DNA from: Tatumella punctata | GTDB taxonomy: Bacteria; Pseudomonadota; Gammaproteobacteria; Enterobacterales; Enterobacteriaceae | Assembly: GCF_039523735.1 (NCBI RefSeq) | Contig: NZ_BAAAFW010000058.1 | Span: forward strand, 62,001 to 126,000 | Direction: 5' to 3' | Length of the DNA stretch: 64,000 nt | Part shown: piece by piece, positions 51,484-60,514 of the stretch | How positions within the stretch are numbered: the first letter of the stretch is position 1 | Layout of the letters: each line of letters begins with the position of its first letter | Made by a program: the position numbers and the translations under genes | The notes under the pieces: model-generated | Seen by the model: only the letters and a program-made list of their open reading frames with translations | The model's database searches: none | Told to the model about the DNA's origin: nothing

Positions 51484-53583
51484 TCAGCGTAATTCGATGA
51501 CCCGGTCGGCAGAGGCAATAGTTGAAGGGCGGTGGGCAATAAAAATTCGGGTAATTTTAAGCTGGCTGATGGCGGCATTAACCCTGGCTTCATTATCCAG
51601 ATCCAGATGACTGGTGGCTTCATCCAGGAACAGAATCGCGGGACGACGATAGAGCGCGCGGGCAATCAGCAGCCGCTGTTTTTGCCCTCCGGATAAACTG
51701 CCGCCCAGTTCAGAAACCAGTGTTTCGTAACCCATCGGCATCTGCATAATCTCGTCATGAATATGACTGTTTCTGGCGCAGTCAGTCACCCACTGCATAT
51801 CTTTTTGTTCACTGAATCCGGAAATATTTTCGGCGATCGACCCGGCAAACAATTTATCTTCCTGCAACACACAGGCAATCCCCTGCCGGTAGTTATTAAT
51901 TCCTGCCCCGGCAATATCAATGCCGTTACACAGGATCGAACCACTGTCCGGGGCTAACAGGCCACTCATCACCTTCATTAAGGTGGTTTTCCCGGCCCCT
52001 GAAGGCCCGGTAATGGCCACACTTTCCCCCGCATCGACCCTTATATTTATGTCCGAAAAGATTGGCCGGCTGAGTTTGTCATACTGATAACTCAGGTCGC
52101 GAACCTGTAAACCGGCTGCTTTATCCGGCTGACAGAGACTTCTGGCGGGCTGAAATGCTTCCGGCTCATGCAATACAATATCGGCAATCCTGTCGTTATG
52201 CAGTGCCAGCATACGCAGTTGTAATAGCATATCGATCAGCGATGACGCCCGTTCTGAGAACTGACCACGGTAAGCATTAAAAGCTACGAACATGCCGACT
52301 GTCATATTGCCGTCAATCACCATTGAAGCTCCCAGCCACAGAATGACGACCTGATCGACCGTCGAGATCAGCGAGTTAACCCCGCCAAACAACATATCCA
52401 GCCGGCTCATACGGATTCCGGCATTGGTGGTATCAATATTCAGGTTAAGCCAGTACTGGGAACGGGTGCCTGACAGGCCCAGCACCTTCAGGGTGCTGAT
52501 ACCGTACAAGGTTTCCATAAAATGAGAACTGGCACGGGCTCCTTTCACAATATGCTCTTCCTGCGCCTGGCGGTAGCGCTGGTAAGTCGTTAAGCGCAGC
52601 AGCATATACAACAGGGTGAACCCCAGCACGACAAAAATCAGCCAGCCACCATACAGATACATCATCACCAGCACGCTGACAGAAACAATAATATCAATAA
52701 TGCCGTTCACCAGGCTGCTGGTCAGGGTACCGCGGATAGTATCCAGTGACGCAAAACGGGACTGAATATCACCGGCTTTGCGTTTTTCAAAATAGACCAG
52801 CGGCAGGCGGAGCAGATGATCCATCAGGCCGGTTTTCCACTGAATATCAATCAGTGACTGCATCACCAGTGATGTCCAGGAACGCAGCATACTGATAAAA
52901 GTGCGGAACAGAATAAAGGTCAGCAGTCCCAGACAAATCAGGCTCAGCAGATCATGGTCACGGGCAATCAGCACATGGTCCATAACCAGCTGGGTACCGA
53001 CCGGAATAAGAATGTTAACCGCCTCAACGACCAGCGACAGACAAAAGATTTTAATCAGAAAGCCCGGCAGGCCTGAGATATTCCGCATCATTGACCACAG
53101 GCTGAGGCGGGAGCGGGCTTTCAGCGGGATAAACTCGTTATCCGGCCAGATTTCGAGGGCAATACCCGAGAAATGTTGTGACATTTCACGCATCCCAATA
53201 ATCCGGCGACCAAGGGCCGGATCATGGATAATAAACCGTGAACGCCGGACTGCGACCAGTACCACAAAATGGTTCATATCCCAGTGCAGCAGACAGGGCC
53301 TTTTCAGCTGATTTATTTCATCCAGATCCAGGGACAAAGGGCGTGTCTTCATTGCCAGTTGCCCGGCAATATGCATCAGGGTGGTCAGTGTCGCCCCATG
53401 AGATGAAACACCAAAACGGCGACGCAGGTTTAACAGGTCAATGTCCATCCCGAAATAGCGACATACCATCGTCAGGCAGGCCAGCCCGCATTCAGCGGCT
53501 TCGGTCTGTAAGATGGCGGGCACCCGCCGCCACAGGCTAAAGTTCACCCGACGGCTTATTTGCTCAAAAAAAGAGGCATTCAT
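51484..53583 (-). CDS. Microcin ABC exporter with C39 peptidase domain (CvaB type)
   Basis: This 699-residue inner-membrane exporter cleaves a double-glycine leader and pumps the peptide out. The N-terminal C39 peptidase domain (20-140) has an intact triad: Cys32 (AAECGLAC), His105 (MNHFVVL) and Asp121 (IHDPALG). A six-helix membrane domain (about 165-440) and an ATPase domain follow, with GPSGAGKTT, LSGGQKQRLL and FLDEATSHLD. Length and plan match colicin V exporter CvaB (698). It begins within the last codon of hlyD (1-nt overlap). Confidence 0.93.
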   Translation of the reverse strand: MNASFFEQISRRVNFSLWRRVPAILQTEAAECGLACLTMVCRYFGMDIDLLNLRRRFGVSSHGATLTTLMHIAGQLAMKTRPLSLDLDEINQLKRPCLLHWDMNHFVVLVAVRRSRFIIHDPALGRRIIGMREMSQHFSGIALEIWPDNEFIPLKARSRLSLWSMMRNISGLPGFLIKIFCLSLVVEAVNILIPVGTQLVMDHVLIARDHDLLSLICLGLLTFILFRTFISMLRSWTSLVMQSLIDIQWKTGLMDHLLRLPLVYFEKRKAGDIQSRFASLDTIRGTLTSSLVNGIIDIIVSVSVLVMMYLYGGWLIFVVLGFTLLYMLLRLTTYQRYRQAQEEHIVKGARASSHFMETLYGISTLKVLGLSGTRSQYWLNLNIDTTNAGIRMSRLDMLFGGVNSLISTVDQVVILWLGASMVIDGNMTVGMFVAFNAYRGQFSERASSLIDMLLQLRMLALHNDRIADIVLHEPEAFQPARSLCQPDKAAGLQVRDLSYQYDKLSRPIFSDINIRVDAGESVAITGPSGAGKTTLMKVMSGLLAPDSGSILCNGIDIAGAGINNYRQGIACVLQEDKLFAGSIAENISGFSEQKDMQWVTDCARNSHIHDEIMQMPMGYETLVSELGGSLSGGQKQRLLIARALYRRPAILFLDEATSHLDLDNEARVNAAISQLKITRIFIAHRPSTIASADRVIELR

Positions 53584-54869
53584 CAGACCGGCCCTCCGAG
53601 GCTACGCCGGATATCGTAATAAGGCGACAGGATCCATTGATATAAGGGCCGGCGTTCCAGAAACAGGGTGGCCTGAGCCTTCATACCATTTGACCAGTTC
53701 ATTGATTCTCCACGGAACCTGAAGCTGTCGGCCGCCAGTTCAATAATCGTTTTATAGTAAGCCTGGCCTGCACCATTATTCACCGCAGGTGCAATGCTGC
53801 TGTACATCATCAGCTCTTTCGCACTGGCGGGGATCCGTGATACAGATTTAATCCTGCCAGGAAACTGACCAAATTTCTGGAAAGGATAAGCGTCATAGCG
53901 CAGGTTAACCGCATCTCCCGGGGACACATAAGGCACACTGCTGTCCGGCAGCCACAACACCAGCAAAAACTGTGGACGCCCTCCCGGCATCAGTTGTGCC
54001 AGGCTATCGCCGGCGGCCACCATCTGCCCGGCCGTATACACCATATTTTCGATATTACCCTCTTCAGGCGCGGTAATAATCAGCGTACCACTGGCATTCA
54101 CCTCAGCCAGCTCGCGCTGTAACTCACTGCGTTTTAACGCATATTCTGCTGCTTTATTATCAAAGTCGGCTGACTGGGTAGCAATCTCAGTCTCCAGACT
54201 GATAACCTGCAGCCCTTCCTGGATCAGCTGAGTATTCAGGCTTTGCCACGAGGATTGCTGCTGATAAAACAGATAACGCTGATTATTAAACTGCTCTTTA
54301 TTAATCAGACCTTTACGTAAGTAATCGTCATAATTACCCATGCTTTTCTGCATATCCTGTAGCCCGCGTCCGGCACTGCTGATCAATTCCTGTGACTTTT
54401 TATAAGCCTGCCGGTATTGGGCCAGTTGCTGTTGCAGGCTGTTTAATGACGATTGTTTATTTTGTTCTGTTTTTTCAATGATCTGTTCTATCAGAGTCAG
54501 CTGATAATTAATGGCTTCTGCCCCGCGAGCACTGACATTACCGCTACTGGTGGTCCGGCTGACATCAATCTCATACAGAGGCTCACCTTTGTTAACCCGT
54601 TGTCCGGTCTGCAGAAATGTCCTGGTCACCACGCCCTGCTGCGGCGCATATATAGTGATTGCCTGTTGCAGGGAAATAATTTCCCCGTCAACGTTAATTC
54701 GCCGGGTATATTGTCCGAAGATAATACCGGCCATAATTATTAAAAAGAACAACCCGGATAAAATAGCGACCAGCCATGAGGGACAGGACGAAATTAACAA
54801 TGCCTTCCCCAGCCATTGATTTTTAATATTATCCAGCGCTTCCTTTCTGAAAATAGATTTACCTTCCAT
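53583..54869 (-). CDS. HlyD-family periplasmic adaptor (CvaA type)
   Basis: This 428-residue membrane-fusion protein links the ABC exporter to an outer-membrane TolC-type channel. It has a membrane anchor at about residues 31-52, a lipoyl/barrel domain (YAPQQGVVTRTFLQTGQRVN), a long coiled-coil hairpin (about 110-235, Gln-rich) and a barrel domain ending LEGRRPLYQWIL-like sequence. IFRKEALDNIKNQWLGKALL resembles the CvaA start. The ribosome site is not obvious. It follows the precursor gene across a terminator-like hairpin. Confidence 0.9.
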   Translation of the reverse strand: MEGKSIFRKEALDNIKNQWLGKALLISSCPSWLVAILSGLFFLIIMAGIIFGQYTRRINVDGEIISLQQAITIYAPQQGVVTRTFLQTGQRVNKGEPLYEIDVSRTTSSGNVSARGAEAINYQLTLIEQIIEKTEQNKQSSLNSLQQQLAQYRQAYKKSQELISSAGRGLQDMQKSMGNYDDYLRKGLINKEQFNNQRYLFYQQQSSWQSLNTQLIQEGLQVISLETEIATQSADFDNKAAEYALKRSELQRELAEVNASGTLIITAPEEGNIENMVYTAGQMVAAGDSLAQLMPGGRPQFLLVLWLPDSSVPYVSPGDAVNLRYDAYPFQKFGQFPGRIKSVSRIPASAKELMMYSSIAPAVNNGAGQAYYKTIIELAADSFRFRGESMNWSNGMKAQATLFLERRPLYQWILSPYYDIRRSLGGPV

Positions 54870-54945
54870 GACAGATAACCATGTAAATTGCTATGTATAA
54901 TTAACCACCAGGATAAACATCCGTTATTCACCCTTTGGAAATATG

Positions 54946-54974
54946 AAAAGGTGTCGCGCAAGGCGACACCTTTT
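54946..54974 (-). terminator. Hairpin attenuator between microcin precursor and exporter genes
   Basis: A perfect 12-bp stem, AAAAGGTGTCGC against GCGACACCTTTT, with a 5-nt loop lies 13 nt after the precursor stop; T-rich ends occur on both strands. It would end most precursor transcripts and let some read into hlyD, giving more substrate than exporter. Confidence 0.8.
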
Positions 54975-54986
54975 ATTCAGAGAGAA

Positions 54987-55211
54987 TTATTTTTTATCAA
55001 AGAAAAATTTCACTGTCGATGAAAACGCACCATATACCGATTCAAATATCATGCCGATATTGTTACCGATAGCAGCAGCATTCGCGACAGAGTTTTTCAT
55101 ACCGATCAGTTTCATTGCGCCGCCGACCATAGAACCCAGCGAGCCCAGTGAACTGGCAAGAGTCCCGGCGCCAGAAACAGTCTGTACTTCAGTTTGTGTT
55201 AATTCTTTCAT
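54987..55211 (-). CDS. Class II microcin/bacteriocin precursor peptide
   Basis: The 74-residue product has a 15-residue leader MKELTQTEVQTVSGA matching class II microcin leaders (hydrophobic pattern, Glu-Val-x-x-Val-Ser-Gly-Ala end). Cleavage after Gly14-Ala15 would release a 59-residue peptide starting GTLASSLGSL. It is Gly/Ala/Ser-rich, cysteine-free, net positive, with GxxG/GxxxG spacing and a hydrophobic C-terminal part ending VKFFFDKK. MccE492 shares the GA-type junction. AAAGGAA precedes the ATG. Adjacent C39 exporter and HlyD genes support the call. I do not recognise the mature sequence. Confidence 0.88.
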   Translation of the reverse strand: MKELTQTEVQTVSGAGTLASSLGSLGSMVGGAMKLIGMKNSVANAAAIGNNIGMIFESVYGAFSSTVKFFFDKK

Positions 55212-55247
55212 AAAAATTTCCTTTTTTTAATATTCCCGGTGTTGTAA

Positions 55248-55292
55248 GTAGCAATAATCCAGTCATCAGCCTGATATCCCGGTTATTGCTAC
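55248..55292. promoter_or_regulatory. Long inverted repeat in the microcin leader
   Basis: GTAGCAATAA (55248-55257) and TTATTGCTAC (55283-55292) form a perfect 10-bp inverted repeat with a 25-nt spacer, about 37 nt before the precursor start. Given the promoter at 55299-55327, it would lie at the very 5' end of the mRNA as a stem-loop, or act as a DNA operator overlapping the start point. Confidence 0.7.
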
Positions 55293-55298
55293 CGGAAC

Positions 55299-55327
55299 AA
55301 AATATACACTGCCCTCCCTGTTTTCAA
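55299..55327 (-). promoter_or_regulatory. Predicted sigma-70 promoter of the microcin gene
   Basis: On the minus strand TTGAAA (55322-55327) and TATTTT (55299-55304) are spaced by exactly 17 nt. Transcription would begin near 55292, at the edge of the inverted repeat. Confidence 0.62.
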
Positions 55328-55592
55328 TATCATACATTTATCCGCCGGTCAGCCAATGCCTTCCGGTAATTAACAATAAATAGCCAGGTAATTTGCTGTG
55401 AATAAAAAAATCCATCAGAAACAGGCAGAAAGAAAAAACAGGGTTGCCGGTAACTTCCGGAAACCGGGAAAATAACCGTGATCAGTAAAAATATAAAACC
55501 TGATTATCAGAAAGTTTCATTAATAAATTTCTTTTAATTGTATTAGTTGCGCTGCGGACAGACCCTGATTGCCGGTCTGTCCGCTGGCGGGG
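55328..55592. other. Non-coding stretch between microcin promoter and MFS gene
   Basis: This AT-rich stretch holds no convincing gene. Open frames of at most about 25 codons were seen on both strands and none looks like a small membrane immunity protein. It contains a perfect 11-bp hairpin at 55554-55584 (GCGGACAGACC/GGTCTGTCCGC) serving as a likely end of the MFS transcript. Confidence 0.6.
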
Positions 55593-56819
55593 TTAGCCGA
55601 TAGCACCCAGCGCATCATCCTGGCCCTGGTGGCGCGGTAGCAGAAACAGGGTTGCCACAATATCCAGCACATAAATCAATGCCAGCAGCGTAATCGCAGC
55701 ACTGAATGACCACTCTGAAGCCAGCATCCCTGTTACCAGCGGGCCAAACCCGCCGACGCCCCGTCCAAGGTTAAACAGAACATTCTGGGCAGTGGCCCGC
55801 GAGGCGACCGGAAAAGTATCGGAAATTAATGCACCGTAACCGCCTATCATACCATTCACAAACAACCCCATAACCGCGCCGGCCACCAGCATCAGGGACG
55901 GGTCGGTCAGCCGGGCATAGACAATCACCATCACCACCGCACCCAGCTGGTAAAGAATAAAGATTTTCCAGCGGGAAAAACGGTCAGCCAGCATACCGAA
56001 CAGCCCAATCCCCAGGGTCATACCTGCCACCGTCACGGCGGTCCATAACCCCGATTTGGTCAGGCTGAAACCGAACGATGAAGACAAATAGCTGGGCATC
56101 CAAATCATCAGCCCGTAATAACCGAAATTCTGTACCGAGCATAAAATGAAAATCCCCAGGCTGGCTTTTGCCGTGGCACGATCGTTTACCAGTAATCTGA
56201 GGCGGGACATAAATGAACGCTGTTGTTCTTTCTTTGGCTGACGAATAAACGATTCCGGTTCGCTCAGCCCGTGACGGATGGCAAACGAAAACAGCGCCGG
56301 GACCAGCCCCACCAGAAACATGCCACGCCAGCCAATCACTGTCAGCAGCAGTGGCGTAATTACTGCCGCCAGCAACACCCCGGCCTGCCAGCCAATACCT
56401 ACCCAGGCAGAGGCTCTGTTGCGCTTGCTGGCCGGCCAGACTTCGGCAATCAGCGCCATCCCTATACCAAACTCGCCCCCCAGGCCGACCCCGGCCAGGG
56501 TCCGGTAAATCAGCAGGTCATGGTAGCCGCGGGCCGTCGCACAGAGTCCGGTAAATACCGAGAACATTAAAATTGTCAGGGTTAATACCCTGACCCGGCC
56601 AAACCGGTCACTCAGGTGACCGAAAATAATTCCGCCGGCTACGGCGCCAATCAGCGTCCAGGTAACCAGTGAGCCCGCCTGTGAGTGGTCCAGTGATAAG
56701 GAGACACTGATAGCCGGTAACATAAATCCGAGGATTAACAGATCGAATCCATCCATAGCATAGCCGCTGACAGCAGCCAGCATGGCTTTTGCCGGGGTTA
56801 CAGTTTTCTTTTTTTGCAC
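55593..56819 (-). CDS. MFS transporter, aromatic acid:H+ symporter (AAHS) type
   Basis: This 408-residue inner-membrane transporter has twelve predicted helices. The start is taken as GTG 56819 because AAGGAA lies 8 nt upstream and VQKKKTVTPAKAMLAA is a normal N-terminus; a longer in-frame form from 56933 adds 38 residues with an odd extra hydrophobic stretch. Signature segments are the AAHS DGFDLLILGFMLPA in helix 1, GHLSDRFGRVRVL after helix 2, and GVGLGGEFGIG. The substrate is probably an aromatic or other organic acid; it cannot be named. Confidence 0.82.
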   Translation of the reverse strand: MQKKKTVTPAKAMLAAVSGYAMDGFDLLILGFMLPAISVSLSLDHSQAGSLVTWTLIGAVAGGIIFGHLSDRFGRVRVLTLTILMFSVFTGLCATARGYHDLLIYRTLAGVGLGGEFGIGMALIAEVWPASKRNRASAWVGIGWQAGVLLAAVITPLLLTVIGWRGMFLVGLVPALFSFAIRHGLSEPESFIRQPKKEQQRSFMSRLRLLVNDRATAKASLGIFILCSVQNFGYYGLMIWMPSYLSSSFGFSLTKSGLWTAVTVAGMTLGIGLFGMLADRFSRWKIFILYQLGAVVMVIVYARLTDPSLMLVAGAVMGLFVNGMIGGYGALISDTFPVASRATAQNVLFNLGRGVGGFGPLVTGMLASEWSFSAAITLLALIYVLDIVATLFLLPRHQGQDDALGAIG

Positions 56820-56960
56820 GCTCGGGTTCCTTGACTGGTCGGAAAAATAAACCTGCAAAGTATAAAAACAGGGATACCAACACGCTACCAATATCAGGAA
56901 GAAAGGAAAAAACAGAAAGGGGCAGCCTGCCACGCGGCGGGCAGACTGCGGAACACCGGG

Positions 56961-57689
56961 TTATTCCGGGGTGTCATCTCCGGCCAGCCACTGATCGAGT
57001 TGATCACCGCCCATATGCCGGAAATCATGACCTTTGACGAAGTAGAAGATAATTTCGCAGATATTCTGGCAGCGGTCGCCGATACGTTCGATAGCTCTGG
57101 CACAGAATAATGCCGTCAGCACACTGGGAATTGTCCGCGGATCTTCCATCATATAAGTCATTAACTGGCGGACAATACCTTCATATTCTTTATCGACTTT
57201 TTTATCTTCCCGGTAAATCTGTATTGCTGCCTCGAGATCCATACGGGTAAAGGCGTCCAGCACTTCATGCAGCATTTGTACCGCATGACGTCCAAGGGAC
57301 TCCAGGCTGACCAGTAAAGGCTGATGTTTATGACCAAATTTCTCCAGCGCCGTCCGGCTGATTTTCTCCGCTACGTCACCGATCCGTTCCAGTTCAGAGA
57401 TGGTTTTAATGATCGCCATCACCATCCGTAAATCACTGGCTGCCGGTTGCCGTTTGGCAATAATACGCACGCAATCTTCGTCAATCGCGACTTCCATCAT
57501 ATTCACTTTATGGTCGTCATCAATCACCCGCTGGGCCAGTTCCGGGTCCATATTCTGCATCGCATTAATGGCATCCGTCAGCTGTTGCTCAACCAGTCCG
57601 CCCATAATCATTACCTGGGTACGAATGTGCTCCAGCTCAGCATTAAACTGACCGGAGATATGTTTATTTAAATTAAGACTGTCCATCAT
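56961..57689 (-). CDS. phoU: PhoU, phosphate-signalling regulator
   Basis: PhoU links PstSCAB transport status to PhoR and damps the Pho response. The 242-residue all-helical protein has two PhoU repeats with the metal-binding E(D)xxxD motifs (ELERIGDVAEKI near 92 and RAIERIGDRCQNI near 195). It is the last gene of pstS-C-A-B-phoU, 75 nt after pstB. Confidence 0.97.
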   Translation of the reverse strand: MMDSLNLNKHISGQFNAELEHIRTQVMIMGGLVEQQLTDAINAMQNMDPELAQRVIDDDHKVNMMEVAIDEDCVRIIAKRQPAASDLRMVMAIIKTISELERIGDVAEKISRTALEKFGHKHQPLLVSLESLGRHAVQMLHEVLDAFTRMDLEAAIQIYREDKKVDKEYEGIVRQLMTYMMEDPRTIPSVLTALFCARAIERIGDRCQNICEIIFYFVKGHDFRHMGGDQLDQWLAGDDTPE

Positions 57690-57764
57690 GTTCTCCAGTG
57701 TCGCACCCGTATGGCAGCGAAAAATGGTGGCGAAAATTAAGCGTTACAGAATACCGGCTGAGCA

Positions 57765-58544
57765 TCAGCCATAACGGCCGGTAATATAGTCTTCAGTTTG
57801 CTTGCATGACGGCTTAGTAAACAGGGTATCCGTATCACTGAATTCAATCAGTTCACCGAGGTACATAAAGGCCGTATGGTCAGAGCAACGCGCCGCCTGC
57901 TGCATATTGTGGGTCACAATCACCACCGTATAATCCTGTTTTAATTCGCTGATCAGCTCTTCGATACGTCCGGTAGAAATCGGATCCAGCGCAGAGCAGG
58001 GCTCATCAAGCAGCAGAACTTCCGGACGAATCGCAATCCCGCGGGCAATACACAGACGTTGTTGCTGACCACCCGACAGGCTGTAACCGCTCTGGTTCAG
58101 CTTGTCTTTGGTTTCGGTCCATAACGCCGCTTTAGTCAGCGCCCACTGCACACGTTCGTCCATCTCGGCACGGGATAATTTTTCGAATAACCGTACGCCG
58201 AAAGCGATATTGTCATAAATAGACATCGGGAACGGGGTCGGTTTCTGAAACACCATCCCGACTCTGGCTCGCAGTAACGCAATATCCTGTCCGTTATCCA
58301 GGATATTATCGCCATCGAGTAAAATCTGTCCTTCTGCGCGTTGTTCAGGGTACAGCTGAAACATCCGGTTAAAGGTACGCAGCAGCGTCGATTTACCGCA
58401 CCCTGACGGGCCGATAAAAGCAGTCACCTGATTACGGGCAATATCCAGATTGATATTTTTCAGTGCGTGGAACTGGTTATAAAAGAAATTCAGATCACGT
58501 ACCTGGATTTTTGCCGACGCCGGGTTAATGTTTGCCATACTCAT
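57765..58544 (-). CDS. pstB: PstB, phosphate ABC importer ATPase
   Basis: PstB powers high-affinity phosphate uptake. The 259-residue protein (257 in E. coli) has Walker A GPSGCGKSTLLRTFNR near residues 46-61, signature LSGGQQQRLCIARGIA, Walker B LLLDEPCSALDP and the switch His in IVTHNMQQA. It lies 47 nt after pstA. Confidence 0.98.
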   Translation of the reverse strand: MSMANINPASAKIQVRDLNFFYNQFHALKNINLDIARNQVTAFIGPSGCGKSTLLRTFNRMFQLYPEQRAEGQILLDGDNILDNGQDIALLRARVGMVFQKPTPFPMSIYDNIAFGVRLFEKLSRAEMDERVQWALTKAALWTETKDKLNQSGYSLSGGQQQRLCIARGIAIRPEVLLLDEPCSALDPISTGRIEELISELKQDYTVVIVTHNMQQAARCSDHTAFMYLGELIEFSDTDTLFTKPSCKQTEDYITGRYG

Positions 58545-58591
58545 TGTTCGTCTCTCTTATTCCGGCACCGCTTCTCGCCGCGCCGCAAAAA

Positions 58592-59479
58592 TTAGTTTTT
58601 ACGTTTGCTAAAAATCATCCGTGCCACGATATTCAGCACTAACACACAGAGGGTAATAATCAGCACCCCTGCCCAGGCCAGGTTTTGCCATTGTGAAAAC
58701 GGACTCATAGCAAACTTATAAATCGTCACCGGCAGGTTAGCCAGCGGCTGCATCATATCGGTGCTCCAGAACTGATTCGATAACGCAGTGAACAGTAATG
58801 GTGCCGTCTCACCGGCAATGCGGGCAATCGCCAGCAGTACCCCGGTAATGATGCCCGAGACGGAGGCTTTCAGCGTAATAACCAGAATCATTTTCCATTT
58901 CGGCGTTCCCAGGGCATAAGCAGCTTCACGCATCGTATCCGGGACCAGCTTCAGCATATTTTCGGTGGTCCGGATAACAATCGGGATCTGCAACAGTGCC
59001 AGTGCCAGCGCACCAGCCCAGCCAGAGAAGTGATGCATATACGCCACCACCAGGGTGTAAACGAATAGGCCAATCACGATCGACGGGGCGGACAGTAAAA
59101 TGTCATTAATAAAACGAATCACTTCTGCCAGCACAGATTTACGGCCATATTCCGCCAGGTAAACACCGGCCATAATGCCCAGAGGTGTGCCTGCCAGGGT
59201 CGACCAGAGGATCAGTAAACCGCTGCCTGCCAGGGCATTTGCCAGGCCGCCACCATCCGTATTTGGCGGCGGGGTCATCTGGGTAAACAGATCAACTGAT
59301 AAGCCACCAATCCCGCGAGATACCGTAGTCCAGAGGATCCATACCAGCCAGAACAGACCGAACGCCATGGTCAGTATTGAGAGTAATAAGGCGATTTTAT
59401 TTTTAAAACCACGCCATGCCTGCATCTTGCGCCGTGATGCTTCCAGCGCTGCGCGGTTTTCTATATCCACCGGAATCAT
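58592..59479 (-). CDS. pstA: PstA, phosphate ABC importer permease
   Basis: PstA is one of two inner-membrane permeases of the phosphate importer. The 295-residue protein (296 in E. coli) has a cytoplasmic N-terminal tail then six helices, and the EAA loop (MREAAYALGTPKWKMILVIT, about 193-212). Its start overlaps the pstC stop by 4 nt. Confidence 0.97.
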   Translation of the reverse strand: MIPVDIENRAALEASRRKMQAWRGFKNKIALLLSILTMAFGLFWLVWILWTTVSRGIGGLSVDLFTQMTPPPNTDGGGLANALAGSGLLILWSTLAGTPLGIMAGVYLAEYGRKSVLAEVIRFINDILLSAPSIVIGLFVYTLVVAYMHHFSGWAGALALALLQIPIVIRTTENMLKLVPDTMREAAYALGTPKWKMILVITLKASVSGIITGVLLAIARIAGETAPLLFTALSNQFWSTDMMQPLANLPVTIYKFAMSPFSQWQNLAWAGVLIITLCVLVLNIVARMIFSKRKN

Positions 59480-60438
59480 GAGCGCGCTCCTTCACTTTTC
59501 GCCAAACGCAGGATCATCAGTTTGGAGATAGCCAGTACCACAAAAGTGATAAAGAACAGGATCAGCCCCAGCTCCATCAGTGCAGAGACATGCAGTCCCG
59601 ATTCGGCTTCAGCAAATTCATTCGCCAGCGCCGAGGTAATGGTATTGCCCGGCATATACAGAGAGACACTATCCAGCTGGTAGGTATTCCCGATAATAAA
59701 GGTCACCGCCATGGTTTCACCCAGTGCCCGGCCTAAGCCCAGCATGATTCCGCCAATAACGCCGTTACGGGTAAACGGTAGCACAATATGCCAGATAACT
59801 TCCCAGGTGGTACAACCCAGCCCGTAAGCTGATTCTTTCATCATAACCGGTGTCTGCTCGAAGACATCACGCATCACCGAAGCAATATAGGGAATAATCA
59901 TAATCGCGAGGATCAGACCCGCCGCCAGAATACCAATACCAAAGGCAGGGCCCGAGAATAGCCGGCCTATAAAGGGTACCGATGACAGCAGGTCACCGAC
60001 CGGCGTCTGAAAATATTCGGCAAATAACGGGGCAAAGATAAACAGCCCCCACATGCCGTAAACGATACTGGGAATAGCCGCCAGTAGTTCAATAGCCGTG
60101 CCAAGCGGGCGGCGCAGCCAGCCGGGTGACAGCTCGGTCAGAAACAGGGCAATACCAAAGCTCACAGGGACCGCAATTAACAGAGCAATAATTGAGGTAA
60201 CAACTGTCCCGTAAATCGGCACTAAAGCGCCAAATTGTTGATTCGGCGCGTCCCAGGTCTTATCCCAGAGGAAAGCAAAGCCGAATTTATGAATACTGGG
60301 CCAGGAAGAAATAATCAGGGAAACGATAATACCACCGAGCAGTAATAGCACCACCAGCGCAGAGAGTTTAACCAATGCGCTGAAAATGATATCACCCTGC
60401 TTTCCGGGTGCTTTAAATGTCGGCTTTCTTTCCGCCAT
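59476..60438 (-). CDS. pstC: PstC, phosphate ABC importer permease
   Basis: PstC is the partner permease of PstA. ATG 60438 gives 320 residues starting MAERKPTFKAPGKQGDIIF, like E. coli (319); an ATG at 60456 would add six residues. It has six or more membrane helices and the EAA loop MKESAYGLGCTTWEVIWHIV. The ribosome site is weak (GAG). It lies 76 nt after pstS. Confidence 0.96.
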   Translation of the reverse strand: MAERKPTFKAPGKQGDIIFSALVKLSALVVLLLLGGIIVSLIISSWPSIHKFGFAFLWDKTWDAPNQQFGALVPIYGTVVTSIIALLIAVPVSFGIALFLTELSPGWLRRPLGTAIELLAAIPSIVYGMWGLFIFAPLFAEYFQTPVGDLLSSVPFIGRLFSGPAFGIGILAAGLILAIMIIPYIASVMRDVFEQTPVMMKESAYGLGCTTWEVIWHIVLPFTRNGVIGGIMLGLGRALGETMAVTFIIGNTYQLDSVSLYMPGNTITSALANEFAEAESGLHVSALMELGLILFFITFVVLAISKLMILRLAKSEGARS

Positions 60439-60514
60439 AAGAGTCTCAGTCTTCACTATTAACAGGGCGGCATCAGCCGCCCATGGGGTTCACATGATGT
60501 AACGGAGTATAACC

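Noticed and set aside
54800..54940. GTG-started 45-codon minus-strand frame overlapping the hlyD start, considered as an immunity gene
   Set aside because: The ribosome site would directly abut the start codon, the frame overlaps hlyD in another phase, and no membrane segment is evident.
54943..55230. 95-codon plus-strand open frame opposite the microcin precursor, considered as an immunity protein
   Set aside because: It is the antisense shadow of the precursor gene, has no ribosome site, and its composition mirrors the Gly/Ala-rich sense strand.
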